Assembly (NCBI GenBank): GCA_027627225.1
Contig: CM051033.1
Location: 53,800,410-53,864,409 of the forward strand
DNA length: 64,000 bases
Source of the DNA: Congeria kusceri
Lineage: Eukaryota; Mollusca; Bivalvia; Myida; Dreissenidae
Direction: 5' to 3'
A model generated the notes under the pieces. That model searched no databases, had not been told where the DNA came from, and saw only the letters and a program-made list of their open reading frames with translations. Shown one piece after another: positions 1 to 12,785 of the stretch. The number at the start of each line of letters is the position of its first letter. Positions within the stretch are counted from its first letter, which is position 1. The position numbers and the translations under genes are program-made.

Positions 1-653
1 CAAAATTAGTCCAATTGTCAATAAGAACGTCAAACATTGCCATTCGGTTACTGACACTGTGTAAGTTGAAAAAGATTAATTTGTAGTTTGCATATACAGT
101 TACAGCACGATCCTTGTTCAGGTTGCAAGGTCAGGGCTTACATATTTTAACAAATGGTGCATGCTAATTTTGTTCCTACTGTCAATAATTCCAGCTTAAA
201 TTAAACAAGTTTAAAGTAATAGTGTGCTTGTTACTATAGCATAACTATATGTTATTTATTTGCCAATATGCTGGGCAACTTATTTTAATGCAGAGTTGCA
301 CCAATTGTCACACAAACACAGGTCAACATATAATTAATTGCATGGATTGTCCCAAGAATCCATTATCTTGCGATCAGTTATGTACAAAACTGCAATAAGT
401 AAAAACATACGGCACACATCTGAAGAGATTTTTTATTGAACAGAAAAGCAAGAGTAGCATACAACACACACACAACAATACAGACCAGACAACTGTATAT
501 CGATAGCCAGATCATCATTCTGCTTTTAAAAAACAACCTTTAATGAACACATGTAATAAGTACAAGTAGGCCATAGAAAAAATGATGATAAATGAGATAT
601 GAGATCAATGAAATGAGATAAAATACACAAAAATGTTACAATATAAAAATATC

Positions 654-779
654 ATATGACAGCGTGTGTGTCATTGATATTGTCAACCCGAGGGCAGAAT
701 GTTACCCGAGGCAAAAGCCGATTGGTGACATTCTGTTAAGAGGGTTGAGAATATCAATGTCACACACGCTGCCATTTGA
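654..779. repeat. Imperfect palindrome (foldback), copy 1
   Basis: The left arm carries gacagcgtgtgtgtcattga and the right arm its near-complement tcaatgtcacacacgctgcc. The arms continue inward through caaccc/gggttg and gaatgttacc/ggtgacattc, so almost the whole 126 bp can fold. No ORF is present. It looks like a small MITE or foldback element. The same structure occurs in copy 2 at about 17,107-17,232. Confidence 0.7.
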
Positions 780-2057
780 TTTATTGTATTATACCGAACA
801 AAATTAAGTAAATAAAAAGTTTAAAACATGTTTTTTTTAGGTCATTTAATTATGCTCATCAAGATTGAAAAGTGACGTCAAGACTATATGACGTCACGAC
901 AAGGGAGGCAAACAATCCATAATTTGGAAGTTACAATTTTTGTCAGGTTATATTTATAAAACAACATATACATTAGTGAACAAAATGACAGTTAGGTAAA
1001 TAATAGTTAATAATAAGTTGATAATTGGTGAACACTAAGCAGAATTTAATTTATACATATAATAAAATGCTAAAGAAAATTGATAGTTTTAATGCTAAGG
1101 ATAAGATTTCACTTAAGATTTTTCTGGAATACGTCCCCTGCCTCAATTACATCTTGATCATGATAATCAGGCTTAACTTGTTGTGTGAACATGCGGCCAG
1201 TCCTAGCTGAGCGTCATTTTCTAGCTCAACTGAGCAGATTCCCTTAAATTTTTTATTTTAAAATAACGTTTTGTCAAAAAAGGTCATGAAATATTGTGTC
1301 ATTCCGATTACAATATTCAGTTCATATGTGCGCTAAGATGAGTTCATAATTATGTAAAATAAACATTTGATCAAACATTGAAATTGATCCAGAGTTTTAG
1401 TGAACGCCATTTTTGAGCCAGATCCTGAAAATATGTGATTCAATTTCATCTTAATCAGGCTTAGCTTATGTTATGAACATAAGGCCAGGACTACACCGGA
1501 AACTCAATTGGGGTTAATTTTTTAAAACCCTAACATTCATTTACTCTATAACTGTTTCGTGCATATATCTTCTTTATACACATATTTTTTAAGTTAGTAA
1601 ATATTCCTTAAGTTAATAAATACTGAACACATTTTCGTAATTTAACCTCTTTCGAATCAAAATAATTGTATTTTTCTGAAAATTTGATGTGCAATTTTCA
1701 TCTAAATTTTTCAGAGCTTTTGAATACCTTATGTTTTGAAATCTAGATTTTGGAATTGTAACATAAATGTGTGTAAAGGATATGTTACTCTAATATTATT
1801 TTTAAGAATATAACTTAGATTTACATGCTAGCACCTTACATTTTAACAGTCTAACATTTTAACCTCCCTCAAACTATATAGCTTAGATTTATTTCCATTA
1901 AATTTCTATTGATCGAGATTCACAAGCATTTCAAAAGCTTTGTCACGTGGTCATCCAAAATTAGTATTATCATAATTATTGTTTTGTGTCTCGCTTTGTT
2001 GCCGATGTATTGGGACAAACATTAGCGACCCAACAAGGTTTTTTTTCAAGGTTTTTG

Positions 2058-2199
2058 ACCCTAGGGTTAGGGTAAGGGTTAGGATTAGGTTCGGGTTCCC
2101 TTAGTTAAGGCTAGGTTATGTTTAGGGTTAGGTTTAGAGCCCCAATTATTGCATGTTTAGGAGTTGGCCCTACGATTACTGGGTCCGTCCCAGTAATCG
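2058..2199 (+). repeat. Degenerate telomere-like TTAGGG tract plus short perfect palindrome
   Basis: Positions 2,058-2,145 hold many variants of ttaggg (gggttagggtaagggttagg and similar). About 30 bp further, 2,173-2,199, lies a perfect 11 bp stem (cgattactggg) closed by a 5-base loop (tccgt). No gene is visible. An interstitial telomere-like repeat is a fair description; telomeric origin is not proven. Confidence 0.65.
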
Positions 2200-2934
2200 A
2201 CCTATGGGAGTTTATAATGGGCAAGACCCAATATGTCGGCAAGTTAAAAATAAACAAACTATATAGGAGAAGCGTTATTGTACACACAAGCATGCGCTAA
2301 AATTACAGGACCAAGCCAAGATGATAAGACTGAAAAAAATGTATGTTTAATTTAAGAATACTGACATTGTATTCTTTACATTTAATAACTTTGTTAAATA
2401 CAAAAGTATAAAAAGCACATTAACAACATCGCTCAACGCAATCAGCAGTTAGGAGCTGTGCTTCATTTTTTGAAGTGCTAGCATTCACTGCGGAACTTTT
2501 TCCGGTTTAAATTACAAAACGCAAAATTTAAGAGACCTCAAATATATAAATGGATTTCTTTAATCTAAAGGTACTGGGAATGTCAGGAAAGACAGTAATA
2601 CAAAGAGCAGTGTTGAAAAACATTCTTTTCAGGGTCAAACCCATAAGATATATTATTAGTTTAAGAGAATAAAAACGATAAATATTTGAAAATTGGCCCG
2701 AAGCCTGGATTTGACGACCAGATCGATAATTTATTTAAAAAAAATAAATATTTATCTTTTCAACGAACCTAATACTGTTTCAAATGATTGTGTAGGTCAT
2801 AGAGTATGTGCATACACACATATAATATGTTTGCATAATCAGATAATTAGTTATTAATTACGAAAATTAAGTCACAGGCACCCTAATGGTCGCGGTCGCC
2901 TTAAGTTGGACAATTTATACGCCCTATGGTCACG

Positions 2935-2935
<1 letters not shown>

Positions 2936-2972
<37 letters not shown>
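2936..2972. repeat. (TA)n microsatellite
   Basis: About 18 TA units just downstream of the copy-1 receptor pseudogene (which reads leftward). In copy 2 the tract at about 19,387-19,403 is much shorter, so it is length-variable between the copies. The flank 'cctatggtcacgatta' resembles the edge of the satellite at 47.8 kb. Confidence 0.9.
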
Positions 2973-2973
<1 letters not shown>

Positions 2974-3041
2974 CGCAGTTTGCGCTATTGCAGAGATACC
3001 AAGTGAGCAAAGTTCATGTTTCCTAGTCTTTTCTTATTTAT

Positions 3042-5721
3042 TTAATAATAGTATTGGTAGAAGTTATCCCAAGTCCAGTTCCAGTTCCCGTAGTTCCGAT
3101 CGTCATCAGTGAAAGGACCTTGATTTCCATCCAATCGCTGGTGCGTGCCACTGTTTTCGTAGTTGAATTCTTCACCTTTGGAAGCGGTCAAGGACAAGCA
3201 AATAACAATCGAAAGAAAGAGAAGAATTAAAAACATTACAAAACACACAAAGTCTAAAAAATTTACAACATCTTTCCAGGTGATCGTTTTATTTTCTGCG
3301 CCCTCCGTTGCGCAATCCATGGTTCCATTTGTCTTCATACCAGGTGATACGCATGGAAGACAACTCAGCATTTTCATCAGTTTGACAAGAGGTCCTGGAA
3401 CTTGTGTAGGCGGTTCGATTTTTCCGAAGCTATCCAACCGCAAGAAAATTAGTGCAAATATTGTTGTCAGTGTGCTTATAGCTGTTTGCATGACGAGAAA
3501 GGATGTAATTACGGGCACTGATTCAGAGTTGCGTGGGAGGGTGTTTGAAACAATCGTCAAAAACACCGCAAATGCCAAGAACACCGTGACAGCGAAGCCC
3601 GCTTTCTCTCCAGCACTGACAGGCAACATGAAAATGAGGATGTTCAGAATGGATAGCATGCATATCGGCAAGAGTACTGACAGTATGAAATACATTGGCT
3701 TTCTCTTTAGCGTCAGTTTAAAGCTGACCGTTGTGTCCAGTTCGTCTCGCCCGATGTGCCAGCTAGTACAGGTGATTTTCCACGCGGAATTTTCTTCGTA
3801 ATCATCCATGTTTAATCCTTTAGAACCATTTTTCCCGCTCGTCATATTCACCTATAAAATATATACTTGTGAAACCAGTATAAATATGTTATGAATTACC
3901 GTCGAGGTTTGCTATTTATATATAATTTACTGAATATTCTCTCACTTTTTGTTGAGTATCAGAAGTATCAGATGTAGTTGCATACAAATACTAAAATAAT
4001 TCATGGATGGTACATATGAAAATCAATTTCTGAAGCGAAGGAATGTTACCTGAAGTCTTGTATAACTCCAGGCCTGGAACCTAAGATAGCACGTCTGGTA
4101 GTCGAACGGATAGTAGGTGATATCAATGGAACATATTGATTGAAAAACCTTTGAAACAGAACAATTGTAGGAGATAATAATATTCAACTTTAAATTTGTT
4201 CACATCAGTATTTCAATAGTAATGCTTATTTTATGCACAAAACAAACGAACCGTTGTACAAATGTTGGTACATGGTTTACGTTCATTGGCAAAAGATACA
4301 TTTTGAGTGTTGTTATTTTTTCCACGGAGAGTCTTCAATTCTAATTGGTTATTTTTGAAGCCGTCACAGCATCACAAGCAAAAATTGGTCAATGATAAAA
4401 TGTGATGTCAAAGCAGATGACGTCTAATTCGCTGACAATGACTGACTACGTAATTTAGTACCTGAAATGGTTGCCAGGAAATCAAGCCAGTGTGTGTATT
4501 TTTGACATTCACTTTGTTTTGTCACCAAGGCTTTTGTAATCCAGGTATGAATTTTTCAGTGCGATGTCCGGTTTCCAAACTTCGTCCTAACAACAAATGA
4601 TATGTTACTAAACGAAATAAATATAAAGGTTAAGGATAAATGTAGAAGTTGAATTGACAATTTTAAAGTTTGCACATACTTCTTTCATTTACATATAGTA
4701 CGTTTTGTTTTTAATTGTTCCATTCTGTACGTCTTATTAATCGACCGCAAATGTATTCATGAAAGTAATTGATTTAAACATATTTTATTTCTCGAACGCA
4801 TATACATATACAAAACAAATGCAATTGCAAGTAATTCGCACGTACAAAAGATGGATCAGAACGAAAGATAATATGGCTCTTCTCCATGAATGGTATTTTG
4901 CGGAATAGTATGTAACATAATATAGTGGCAGTTAAGTATTTGAAAATAACTTAACAGTCATGGTAAGGAAGATATGATGATAGAAAGATGTAAGTCCGAG
5001 GCGAATGATAAATGTTAAAAGAAGTAGGAGGGATATATCAGGTAGCGAGAAAGACAAATGAAGAAAGGTTGAAGTTTAAGGACTGTAATGAAATGATTTT
5101 TTTTCGATGTGACAGAGATAATAGCAACCGAACCTGGGGCCAGTGGTAAAAGCTGATTCCACCGTAATCAGCTGATGTCCATGTTAGAATCGAGTCGTTC
5201 CAGCTGACGGACAAATAAGCCATTGTAGTGAGAACCTCTTCTGCCTCGCTAAGTTCGTTTATCGAGAACATATGGAGATTCACGTTGACACTGAAATGTG
5301 TGTCCATATGTTATATGATAGATTCACGCAACATTCATAACATGCATAATTAAATACAGCATATCATGGTGCGTACAGATAAATATATCCGTTATATGTT
5401 CACACTTATATATACATGTGTGTTGGTGACCTAATAAGTCAGCAAGCGAAACAAAAAAGAAGAAACGATACGTATGCCTTCACAAACTCAATAAAATAGT
5501 ATATTCAATATTCATTCGGCTTGAAATTTATGGTGCATAATACCTATTGCACTGGATTGATTGTTTATATGTCGAATTCTGTTGTTGTAAGGGCCTGTCT
5601 CAAACAACTTCTTATATAGCTTTTTCGCATCATCTCGAGTGTGTGTCACCACGTGATTAAAATAGCCAATCAAAATGAGCAGAACAATACACCTGCTGTG
5701 CAAGACCTTCAGAACATACAT
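3042..5721 (-). pseudogene. Nicotinic-acetylcholine-receptor-like subunit, copy 1 (frame-disrupted)
   Basis: Same five-exon layout as the copy-2 gene. Exons read leftward: 5,721-5,544 (start ATG, signal peptide, NQSSAI), 5,290-5,134 (loop D SVSWNDS), 4,586-4,462 (VWKPDIAL), 4,148-4,050 (Cys-loop with 13 residues between the cysteines, YYPFDYQTC) and 3,851-3,042 (M1-M4 and stop). All introns have GT-AG ends. Two lesions are visible relative to copy 2. Exon 2 starts with one base fewer, so joining it to exon 1 gives a TGA after a few codons. Exon 3 has a net 2-base gain after the GDK codons, followed by another in-frame TGA. The 269-codon last exon and the Cys-loop exon remain open. The start codon lies six codons upstream of the copy-2 start. 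An AATAAA overlaps the stop codon. Probably non-functional, unless unusual splicing rescues it. Confidence 0.87.
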
Positions 5722-7684
5722 GCAGAAATAAAGCTACTAACAATAATAGATATTGATGCTTAATTAGCACGTGAACATAGGTGTGTGTAAGCATTTATTT
5801 ATTTTCATAGCGGATATTTCAGTTCATTACATTAACATGTATAACAAAGTACATGAGCAATGTTTACGACACGTCGTTTCACTGTTTCACCCAAAACCGC
5901 ACTGACAGATATTGTTCTGACACTAATCTAAAATGCAGTTATATATTTGTTTCCGCGACCATTATTTGTTGCCGGTTCATATTTGTAATGTCGTGCCAGC
6001 AATGTACTCGTACTTGTGTAAATTTTGCTCAGCGCAGGTGATTAATTTATCTTATCTTTTTAGCCGATAACTGTTGATAATAGTATCAATCAATCAATAA
6101 CATATCAAACAAATAAAATAATACATAAACATAAATTCAAATCATGTTCAATACAATTGACGAACATACAAACTATAAAAAAATACGTAAAATAATAATT
6201 ACCGCTAAGTCATATTGAAACTAGTTTGAATAAAAAACAAAATACATAAGAACGTACGAATCTCTAACTGAAACTATCCTTGTTGTGTGGTTTTATTGTT
6301 TTAACAGAGCAGTTCTCCGAAAACATTTTCCTTGTTGTTGTCAACGTTCTTCCGTGAAATGAAACGGATACCCAGCGTTGAGAGTAAACTGGTTTGCATT
6401 ATTGGCAAAAAACTATTTCAAGTAAGGTATTGATTTGCAGCAAATGTAAAATGAATGAAAGACGTATTAGATCGGATAACCATTGCAAACTGTGTTAGTG
6501 TTATGGAAGCGCCATTGTAAGGCGCATGTATTGTATAACCTGTGCGATTTTGAGATTTGTGTTGATCATTGATCATGGTCTTGTTCCAAACATAATCATT
6601 CATTTTAACACAGGTGACGCGACAACTGCTGGTGGTTAGAACAATACAATATAAGGAAAGAACTGTTGATTTGTCAAGTCAAAATATTCACTTATCATAC
6701 GAAAATATTATTTAAGATATTAAAAAATGGAGAAGTCTACTGTAATATTTATATTGATTTACATATGTGCTGCACACTGTTTTCTATGTAAATAAAATAG
6801 TGATAAGTAACTGAAATCAGTAGGCTCAAATCTGATCGCAAGAATGCATGATTTGAGTGGTAATATTGGTTTGTTTAAAAAATACGTTTGGTTTACCTGG
6901 TTCCATGAAATGAAACTGATATATCATGTTTTAAGACATACCTATTCACTTGCTTTCATTACATGTATTGTTCAAATGAACAATATTACAAACCAAACAA
7001 GAAATTTTCAGACAAAAGAACACAATGTAAGTGTTAAAGGTATTGTAGTCTGTATGAATGTTGGACATTCATGTAAGGATTGTTTGACAAAAGATTACTA
7101 TCAACGTAAAGGGAAATCCGTTATGCAGTTATTTTTATGGTAACAACTTACGTATAAGGATTTAGTTTATCGTGCATTGAAAATACTCTGTTTTCAGGAA
7201 ACACCCGTAACCAACTAATTATATGTTAATCAAGTTTTTGGTTAGGTTAGTCCAGGTGCTTTGCTTGATGCGGATATTTATCAATAACATTGAAAAATAG
7301 GAAAATCTGTGAATAAGCCTAATGCCTCTTAGAATTGTAAATAATTTTGAACATAATAATAATCCGGACACGTGTATCTATGTTTAAAAATGTATAAAGA
7401 CCCATTAGACATGCACAATGGATTTTAGTACAAATAATACCCCCATATGATTGCAGTAATACATGTCAAAACAAAATAGGGTTAATATAATTGCAGTTTA
7501 GATGAAAGCTAATCCTAAAAGGAGAGGCCGAAACTAACTATTTACACGTCACTTTACCAACGTGCAGGTTATCAGAGTTCATTTTGTCGATGAAGTGGCG
7601 TAAACATGTGTTAAAATGTGTTAAATATAAAAAGGAGGAACATATGTAAAAGAAAACGGTATCATTTTCCTCTTAAAAGATTCA

Positions 7685-7828
7685 GAATTGAAACGCTCTT
7701 TTTCGGCGCTTCATCGATGCATGAAAGTCAGTTTTTTTTTGTATCTAATTTCGGCTTTATGCACAAATTAGATACAAAAAAACTGACCTTCATACATCGA
7801 TCAAGCGCTGGAAAGAGCGTTTCAATTC
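7685..7828. repeat. Long hairpin, copy 1
   Basis: Left arm begins gaattgaaacgctcttt and right arm ends aaagagcgtttcaattc. The stem continues through cgcttcatcgatgcatgaa and aaattagatac with few mismatches, giving a stem of about 64 bp and a loop of about 13 bases. No coding potential. Could be a foldback MITE or a hairpin RNA precursor; the sequence does not decide. Confidence 0.75.
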
Positions 7829-9349
7829 GTACAATGACAATTATAATTGCAATGTGTGTATACTTTAAATGTTCACCTTAAAAGAAAAAATCAATTTATG
7901 GTTTATTTTTTGCAATTCGCGCATCAACACATTAAAGTATGATTCGTAGGCTTCGCCCCTTGCACTGCAGTAGCGTTGTGTACATGTCGCAACACAACAG
8001 TATCTTTAAAAATACAGTAGCTCTAGTGATAAAATTTAGTTTTGATTTACTTTTGTTTTGGTTGATATTTCGTAAGAGCAATTTTGGAGAAGGTGTTTTG
8101 TATCCATAATATACATGTAGCAAGAGACGGAAATATTGAAACGCGTTCCAGTTTAGATTTACGACTGAAGGCTAAACGAGTCGAAAGTTGTTTTCAGATA
8201 GTTGCAATTTTGTAAACGCCCATATACATGTGTGGATGGAACCGTGCTTTAGGCGTAGAATATATTTAAATAATTAATGTTTATTTTTACATTTGAAACG
8301 CAATGTTTCATATGTATGTTTTACTTCTTTCTTAAAACGACCGATGCATTTTAAAACCGAGTGTTGAGCAAATATTTCAACACCACATTGTTTTGCACGT
8401 CGCGTTAAAACGTTTTGAGTAAGAAATTCGGCAAAATATATCGTGAAAGGCCCTAATTCCGAGTGGGACCATATTTCGATGATCCATGATTTTAAATAAT
8501 CAATGCACTTCTGGGTAGGATTATTTATTTATTTTGTTGAAATTGATTTAAAAACATGAATGACAGAAAAAAAATCAAAAAAGACTTATCTAGAGTCATG
8601 TTTAATTGAATAAGTAAAACAGCCACATTTTCTGTCATTTTTTTCACACGGTGTCTACTATTGTGTCAAAGATTCTGTAAAAGTACATAAGAAACCTCTA
8701 GTTAATTCTGTCTTCAATGTTGACAATTGATGAATGGACAACATAAAAGGTGAAGTAATGTTGATACACAGGGCAAAAAACAAGTATATTTCATGTTGTT
8801 TCATTGTGTCATCGGAATTTGGAACAAATTCAAGGTGACGGATAAATGGTACTGGAAATGCATTTTCCATTTGTTGGTCATGTTTATGTGACAAAAGTGC
8901 AAATAATTTATTGTAGTTGATAGATAAATGATTATTTTATCAATATTAGTGGATATTTTGATTTTGTAAAGTTCACTGAATATCTTTTAATTGATCAGTT
9001 TCTTATGTAACTGGAATATGGACACTCCAGGATAACTAACAGTGTGGATATAAGATCAAGTCGAGAAACAGGTAAACGACTTTTATTATTTTACTATTCA
9101 AAATATAAAATCTATGGAACTGTGTGTCATCGGCCGAAAATATCTACTGTACAGTTTCTTTACCTGTGTGACACAAATTGAAAAGGTCAATTGTTATGCA
9201 TCTTATTAAACATATTTGCATAGAGCTGTGAGCAAGAAGAAAATTGTAATTGTTTTAGTCAAAGCTACTTGTAAATGACAATTCTGTAAAAAAAAATTAA
9301 CTTTGCTTCAGCTGCTGTTGAAACTCCTGGACCCGAGTGATATAATGAA

Positions 9350-9465
9350 GTTACGATACACCACAATAATGATTCGACTCATAACGATTCGCTACAGTTT
9401 AATGACGATTCGCCAGAGGGTGAAAACGATCCGCCACTGTGTGTTATAACGATTCGCCACAAACT
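9350..9465 (+). repeat. Short degenerate direct repeats, acgattcgccac core, copy 1
   Basis: The core acgattcgccac or close variants occurs about six times at irregular spacing of roughly 20-30 bases. The spacing is too uneven for a simple satellite. The function is unknown. Confidence 0.65.
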
Positions 9466-11026
9466 GGATGTACAATATATACTTCGCCCTGTCGTGTAAT
9501 GTGAATGGATAAATGTTGGAGAAAATTAACAGGTGAATTTAGTGCAAATCATCCTTAGCTTATGCTTAATTTACCAACTTGAGCCTACTTCGAGGAGTGT
9601 TTTGAGCTTCGCAGCTAGCGAGTCATTTGCGTACTTGAAAATGGGATTTTACAATGGGACATTCAGCTCTCAGAGGTGACAATTTGATGGAGCTCGCACA
9701 ATTTCCGAGGTGTTTTTGTGGTATTCTTTTGCGAGCTCCACGGGATGACTGCATACCATGCTCGCTTGGTTTTCCGGTGGCTTCCTTGTAAAAAAATGGG
9801 ACACGTTTGTTCAACTGGATGTCTGTTATTTGACTGTACATCTTGTTTCTAAACCGTTATTTGCTTAATCTGTTAATCTGTAAAATTGTGTATTTTTATG
9901 TTTGTGTTTGTTAAATTTCATTTGTTTTCCTCTTTGGATAAATATAAATTTAAATATAAATATAAAAGAGGGTATGTACGATCTCATCGAATTTTCTAAG
10001 ACAATATGAAAGTAAAATAAAACCTATAAAACACTGATAAATAACAAACTATATTTAAACTTTCAGAAAAATTAATATTCGAAAATCCTCGAAATACTTT
10101 AAAATACTTTTCGTCTTCCTGTCGAAAACACATTGATGTGCATCAGGCATGTACAATTTTGGGAAATCCCCAATATGTGTTGCGTGTTGACAAAAGTTCT
10201 GTGCAGATTGTTCATACGACACATTTTTGTTTCTCTCAAAAAAAACGATTAAAGGTGTCGGTATCGGCACAGCACTAGGAATTTTATAAATTTGTCGTTA
10301 TCATGAAGTTCATTTTAAAAAGCAACATATGAAGTATGGTATAAATATCTGTTTATTTCTTTTTATTTTAACTTCCCTTGATTATATTCGTCCTCTCATA
10401 TGTGTTGTCCAAATTATGAGAAAATGAAATGTTGATATTGAAATCGTACATACCCCCTTTAAATATTTTTATCCAAAAAGTTTCTTTTTTATGTTTATGT
10501 TGAATTTTTTCTCTATGTTATTTCTTTCTTTCATGCATAATGCTCATCAAATATGCAAAAACAAAGAAACAACATACATTTTACATGTTACATGTTTATA
10601 CTTTATTATTAATAAATATATATTCATTATTAATTTCGTTTTGTGACAATGCCATGTATAAATGTGAATTAATCTGTTACTGTATTTCTATTTCTAGTCG
10701 TCTCACATGAATAGAGGCAACCGGCTTCATTGAAAAATAAAAGCCTGTCACATGATGCATTTAAGCCAATCAGAACATGGTAAAATGATGAAACCAAAGG
10801 AAATTGTAATTATAGTAAATTGAATAGAAAAGACTTAAAGAACGGGAAAATTAATAGTTCGCACATCGCATTTGAAGTCCCAAACAAAAATCGCATTACT
10901 TCATGGAATACGATGTTCCACCATGTATTCGTTTTCAATTATGTGCATGTGCATAACCCCTTTACAAGTACATGTTCACTGATATCATCTCGATTTAAAC
11001 ATGTCTATATATTTCTTGGACCCGTG

Positions 11027-11360
11027 AAAATGTCTCTGCTGGTAACTGATCACAATAACATTTAAATAATGTATTGTGTATAAAAGAGAATATTTTAATA
11101 AATTAATATTAATTGGATATATATGGACCCAGCATGAATTTACGCGCGCCTTAAACATAAGATGAGTGAAATTTAACTTGTAAAGTCGAAGCTAAAGAAA
11201 ATGGCTCTGCTGGTACCTGATTACAATAACATTTAAATAATGTATTGTATATAAAAGAGAATATTTTAATAAATTAATATTAATTGGATAAAAATGGACC
11301 CAGCATGAATTTACACGGGCCTTAAAAGATGAGTGAAATTTAACTTGTAAAATCGAAGCT
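11027..11360 (+). repeat. Tandem pair, ~171 bp unit, copy 1
   Basis: Two successive units both start aaaatg.ctctgctggta, then carry 'ggacccagcatgaattta', and end with taacttgtaaa.tcgaagct. The pair also exists in copy 2, so it arose before the block duplication. Confidence 0.85.
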
Positions 11361-11699
11361 CCTTGGTTTGGTGTACATGTAGATTGAACATTCGGTAGAC
11401 AACTGTTTCGTTGAACCACGACGTGTTAAGTGTTTCGTTACTGCTGAGACAGCCAAGATATATTATGATGAATCTTTCTCTGAAATGATACATTTTTTGT
11501 TTCATCATTTCATCATTTTAAATGCACTTGAACTAACTTTTAAGAAGTATTAATCTATTAAATACGCTTGTATACGTGTTATCCCATCCAGATTGTTAAT
11601 ATATTTCCCCATATGTTTATAGTTCAACGACAAGCAATCCAATGTAAATAAAAATATCATAGTTTGGTCGTTTGTCACACATTCAATAAAGAAATAATG

Positions 11700-11965
11700 T
11701 TCGATTTTGAGTTGTTTATATGTAAACAAACAACGATTTTGAGTTCTGATGTGTTTGAAGTAATATAATGTATGTGCAATAGAACGAAAAATCGTTGTTT
11801 ATTTACAGGTAAACAATGATAAAGCGAAAGTAATGTCGATTATTACATGACTTGACAACATATTCTGAAATTAGAATGCGAACTTTTTATTGTTTCAGAA
11901 CTACTTTTCGAGTTGTTTATTGGCAATTTAACGACGGAAATTTTGCGCGTGTCATGTTAGAATTT
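11700..11965 (+). repeat. Dispersed ~260 bp hairpin-headed repeat (family copy 1 of 4)
   Basis: Starts with an imperfect inverted repeat (gtaaacaaacaacgattttg against aaaatcgttgtttatttac) and ends with aatgcgaact...gcgtgtcatgttagaat. Related copies lie at 58,090-58,340 (minus), 61,500-61,750 and 63,630-63,865. Copy 2 of the large block keeps only the first ~50 bp (from 28,199). Confidence 0.65.
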
Positions 11966-12430
11966 AAAATCATCCATGTTTCCTTAATTTGCATCAGAAT
12001 TCGTCGTTGTTGCGTTTTTCTTCTGCAAGATCCGAAATAAGATCTCAAGGATTTTTGCATTTTTTGAAAACGTTAAAAAACGACTGCCTGTCCGTGAGGG
12101 TTTAATTTGTGACGCACTGATTACAACCACACAATTTCATATGCGAGAGAAAATAACCATTGTGATTGAATCATAAAATAAATAAGTAATTATCACACAA
12201 TACCTCAGATAAACGTCATTATCTACGGTTGAAAGAACATCTATCGTGTATTATGCACTTTTGTTTTGGTGCAGTGTAGCTACCTCGTTTTCCTATTATA
12301 GTGCGAAATTATTAACCTGACACTCATGAATATTCCGTATAAAATCGGGTTTTATTTATAGATACTACGACAAGTATCAAACGTATAATAGGCCATTTTA
12401 CAATCTAAATTGATATCGTATAGATTTATA

Positions 12431-12502
12431 TGTGGTTAGGAAGAATAGTGTATGCCGCGCTTGCAATGCGAAGGTTTAAGTTCGAGTCCCGGAGTCGACA
12501 TT
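12431..12502 (+). other. tRNA-like sequence inside the MITE
   Basis: An A-box-like tgtggttaggaagaatagtg and a B-box-like agttcgagtcc lie at tRNA spacing, with an anticodon-like loop cttgcaa (TGC). The acceptor and T stems do not pair well, so this is a tRNA-derived relic rather than a working gene. The counterpart in copy 2 is 28,668-28,738. Confidence 0.45.
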
Positions 12503-12719
12503 TTATAAACATAAGCATTTTACACACTATTATTAAAATTATTAAACGAAATTGATACTTTGCATGTATAAGTACTTTCTGTATGAATAATACAAAATTA
12601 AAAGAATCAATATTAATAAGATCAAATAAAAAATAATTTAAAACAATGATTATTATACATTATTTAATTAATATCTTATGATTTGCACATTTTAAGAATA
12701 ACTCATACTATTTTACAAA

Positions 12720-12785
12720 GGTCGCTGTCAGAAGGAATTGAACTCGGCCGATGGCGTGGGGCGCTAGCACTTATACAACACGACC
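12720..12785 (-). other. Second tRNA-like sequence inside the MITE
   Basis: On the minus strand the ends ggtcg and cgacc pair as an acceptor stem would, and a B-box-like gagttcaattcc is present. The anticodon arm is poor. Likely a tRNA-derived relic; counterpart at 28,956-29,021. Confidence 0.4.

Noticed and set aside
2906..3112. 68-codon frame with a Tyr-Ile run
   Set aside because: Produced by the (TA)n repeat and the antisense of the receptor exon.
3163..3801. 212-codon plus-strand frame, also at 19,596-20,234
   Set aside because: It is the antisense shadow of the receptor's last exon, which has clear membrane segments on the other strand.
9350..9465. CRISPR-like array of short repeats
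   Set aside because: The repeats are only about 12 bases, degenerate and unevenly spaced, and the genome is clearly animal.
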